Positions 62,872 through 64,000 of a stretch of 64,000 nt of DNA are shown here, one piece after another. Source of the DNA: Pedobacter roseus (GTDB lineage Bacteria > Bacteroidota > Bacteroidia > Sphingobacteriales > Sphingobacteriaceae). A program made the position numbers and the translations under genes. A model generated the notes under the pieces. That model had not been told where the DNA came from. It saw only the letters and a program-made list of their open reading frames with translations, and did not search any database. The DNA lies in contig NZ_CP060723.1 of NCBI RefSeq assembly GCF_014395225.1, forward strand, positions 3,286,001-3,350,000, given 5' to 3'. Numbering within the stretch: position 1 is the first letter of the stretch; every line of letters begins with the position of its first letter.

Positions 62872-62913
62872 CTAATGAACAAAAGACCAGTGAACCAATG
62901 ACAATGAACCAAT
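62872..62913. repeat. ATGAACCAAT-type degenerate repeat
   Basis: Four imperfect units (ACTAATGAAC, CAGTGAACC, AATGACA, AATGAACCAAT) resembling the block at 10145-10285, again in a leader region. Confidence 0.45.
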
Positions 62914-62922
62914 AAACATTGT

Positions 62923-62930
62923 TACCTTTG
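62923..62930 (+). promoter_or_regulatory. Candidate -7 element of the CvfB-like gene
   Basis: TACCTTTG matches TAnnTTTG, about 40 nt before the ATG at 62971. No good -33 TTTG is present. Confidence 0.4.
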
Positions 62931-62970
62931 CAGCAAAAGCCATTGAAGAAAATGGTTAAACCCCAATAAA

Positions 62971-63816
62971 ATGATTGAAATAGGAAAATACAACGAGTTA
63001 AGGATTTTAAGCAAAACAGAAGCTGGATTAAACTTAACCGATGGCGATAAACTGGTAATCCTCCCTTACCAATATGTTCCAAAAGGTGCCGAAATCGGCG
63101 ATAACATTAGTGTTTTTGTTTTTATACAAAAAGATGGTCGCTTAACCGGAACTACCCAAAAAGCTTATGCCGAAGTGGGCGATTTCGCTTTTTTGAAAGT
63201 GGTATCTGATGGCGATGATGGTGTTTTTATGGATCTTGGTATCGATAAAGATGTTTATGTACCTACCCGCGAACAGAAAAGGCCAATGCAAAAAGGCTAT
63301 AAATATGTAGTGTACCTGTATCTGGATGAAAATAGTGACCGCTTACTGGCTTCTTCTAAATTGTACGATTTTGTGGAAGAGGATGGTTTTGATTTCGAAG
63401 AAGGCGATGAAGTAAGTTTATTGATTACTGAAGAAACAGACCTTGGCTATAATGCCATTATTAACAATACCTACATTGGTTTACTTTATAATAACGAGGT
63501 TTTCGACAATGTTCAACCTGGCGAAATGCGCAAAGGCTGGATCAAGAAAATCCGTGTGGAAGGCAAAATTGATTTAACCCTGCAACCAAGTGGTTACGGC
63601 CATATCCTCGATTCGAAAGAGATGATGTTAAGGGAGTTGAAAAAAAGTGGCGGTGTAATCGAATTGGGTGATAAAAGTTCTCCTGAAGATATTTACCACC
63701 GTTTCCAGATCAGCAAAAGTGCCTTTAAGAAAACAATCGGATCATTGTATAAAGAGCGTTTAATTGTACTTTCTGATGATTCGATCAGATTGGTTACAGA
63801 CGAGGATGCCGAGTAG
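62971..63816 (+). CDS. CvfB-like S1-domain RNA-binding protein
   Basis: A 281-residue cytosolic protein. N-terminal S1-like modules (GKYNELRILSKTEAGLNLTD; GDFAFLKVVSDGDDGVFMDL; GKDVYVPTREQ-type loop), a third beta domain (EGDEVSLLITEETDLGYNAI) and a C-terminal winged helix (YHRFQISKSAFKKTIGSLYK) follow the CvfB/YitL order. In staphylococci CvfB binds RNA and affects virulence gene expression; here a general role in RNA or translation control is likely. Confidence 0.92.
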   Translation: MIEIGKYNELRILSKTEAGLNLTDGDKLVILPYQYVPKGAEIGDNISVFVFIQKDGRLTGTTQKAYAEVGDFAFLKVVSDGDDGVFMDLGIDKDVYVPTREQKRPMQKGYKYVVYLYLDENSDRLLASSKLYDFVEEDGFDFEEGDEVSLLITEETDLGYNAIINNTYIGLLYNNEVFDNVQPGEMRKGWIKKIRVEGKIDLTLQPSGYGHILDSKEMMLRELKKSGGVIELGDKSSPEDIYHRFQISKSAFKKTIGSLYKERLIVLSDDSIRLVTDEDAE

Positions 63817-63838
63817 TAAAAATTTCTAATACTCAAAT

Positions 63839-63936
63839 CGTCATTGCGAGAAAGGCTTTTTCAGCCGACGAAGCAATCTTTCTGGCAAGGATCGCTAGCA
63901 GGAAAGATTGCTTCGTCGTTCCTCCTCGCAATAACG
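63839..63936. repeat. CGTCATTGCGAG palindromic repeat with 16-bp stem (family B)
   Basis: GACGAAGCAATCTTTC (63867-63882) is exactly inverted at 63902-63917, and outer CGTCATTGCGAG matches CTCGCAATAACG at the other end. The element at 19911-19985 belongs to the same family. It is just downstream of the CvfB-like gene and could end its transcript. Confidence 0.7.
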
Positions 63937-64000
63937 ACCGTGCTAATGGATTCTGTCTATGATTGCGTAGTCGAAGTATCTCCGTGTTTTCTGTGCCTCC

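Overview
The window looks like a chromosomal segment of a Sphingobacteriaceae member (phylum Bacteroidota), most likely Pedobacter or a close relative. The evidence is a SusC/SusD/SusE polysaccharide-utilization locus with a hybrid two-component regulator, Bacteroidota-type promoters (TTTG about 17-20 nt before TAnnTTTG), a tmRNA with a GENTYALAA-type tag, moderately AT-rich DNA, fused MoaC-MogA, and many short palindromic intergenic repeats. The genus is inferred; no 16S rRNA or other marker is present.

Layout. 1-9.6 kb: end of aroA and aroC (shikimate pathway), a DUF1684 protein, a LytTR response regulator convergent with a TPR histidine kinase, a fused alpha/beta 2-oxoacid dehydrogenase E1, a DUF1573 protein and an aminotransferase. 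9.7-10.1 kb: tmRNA (minus strand). 10.3-23.5 kb: general genes (ThuA-like, PAP2 phosphatase plus GT39 glycosyltransferase, esterase, an NmrA/HxlR divergent pair, metallophosphoesterase, Gfo/Idh/MocA oxidoreductase, Crp-like regulator with quinone-oxidoreductase-like protein, ABC exporter). Two copies of a candidate small RNA lie at 15.8 and 18.8 kb. 23.5-24.4 kb has no believable gene but carries a 168-bp direct repeat.

24.4-29.0 kb is the most interesting part. An ECF sigma factor, a zinc-type anti-sigma factor, an exported Met/Lys-repeat (MXKDX-type) protein and an exported peroxiredoxin-like protein are transcribed leftward. A DUF1223 thioredoxin-fold protein, a cytochrome b and a Tat-exported YedY-like molybdoenzyme are transcribed rightward, followed by a convergent tatA. 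Three promoters share the architecture TGTAAGG(A/T)T-N13-CGACTAA(A/G): one before the sigma gene, one before the divergent DUF1223 gene and one before the Met-rich gene. I infer a single stress regulon for envelope oxidation repair, resembling the hypochlorite-scavenging SigF/MrpX/YedY1 system of Proteobacteria but with a different anti-sigma factor.

29.5-37.3 kb is a tightly packed ten-gene molybdenum-cofactor operon (xdhC, mocA-like, moaA, moeA, TSUP exporter, an exported SUOX-fold-like protein without cysteine, moaD, moeB-rhodanese, moaE, moaC-mogA), which could supply the neighbouring molybdoenzyme. 37.3-38.0 kb holds nested inverted-repeat elements. 38-40 kb has small hypothetical genes and a cold-shock protein.

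40.1-57.1 kb is a polysaccharide-utilization locus, most likely for beta-1,4-galactan: GH2, a GH5-like protein, GH53 endo-galactanase, SusE, SusD and SusC leftward, with the hybrid two-component regulator divergent. An 8-bp direct repeat spaced 21 bp upstream of susC is a candidate operator. 57.5-64 kb: SMP-30 lactonase-like protein, a heterodimeric ABC exporter with complementary degenerate motifs, a LURP-one/scramblase-like protein and a CvfB-like S1 protein.
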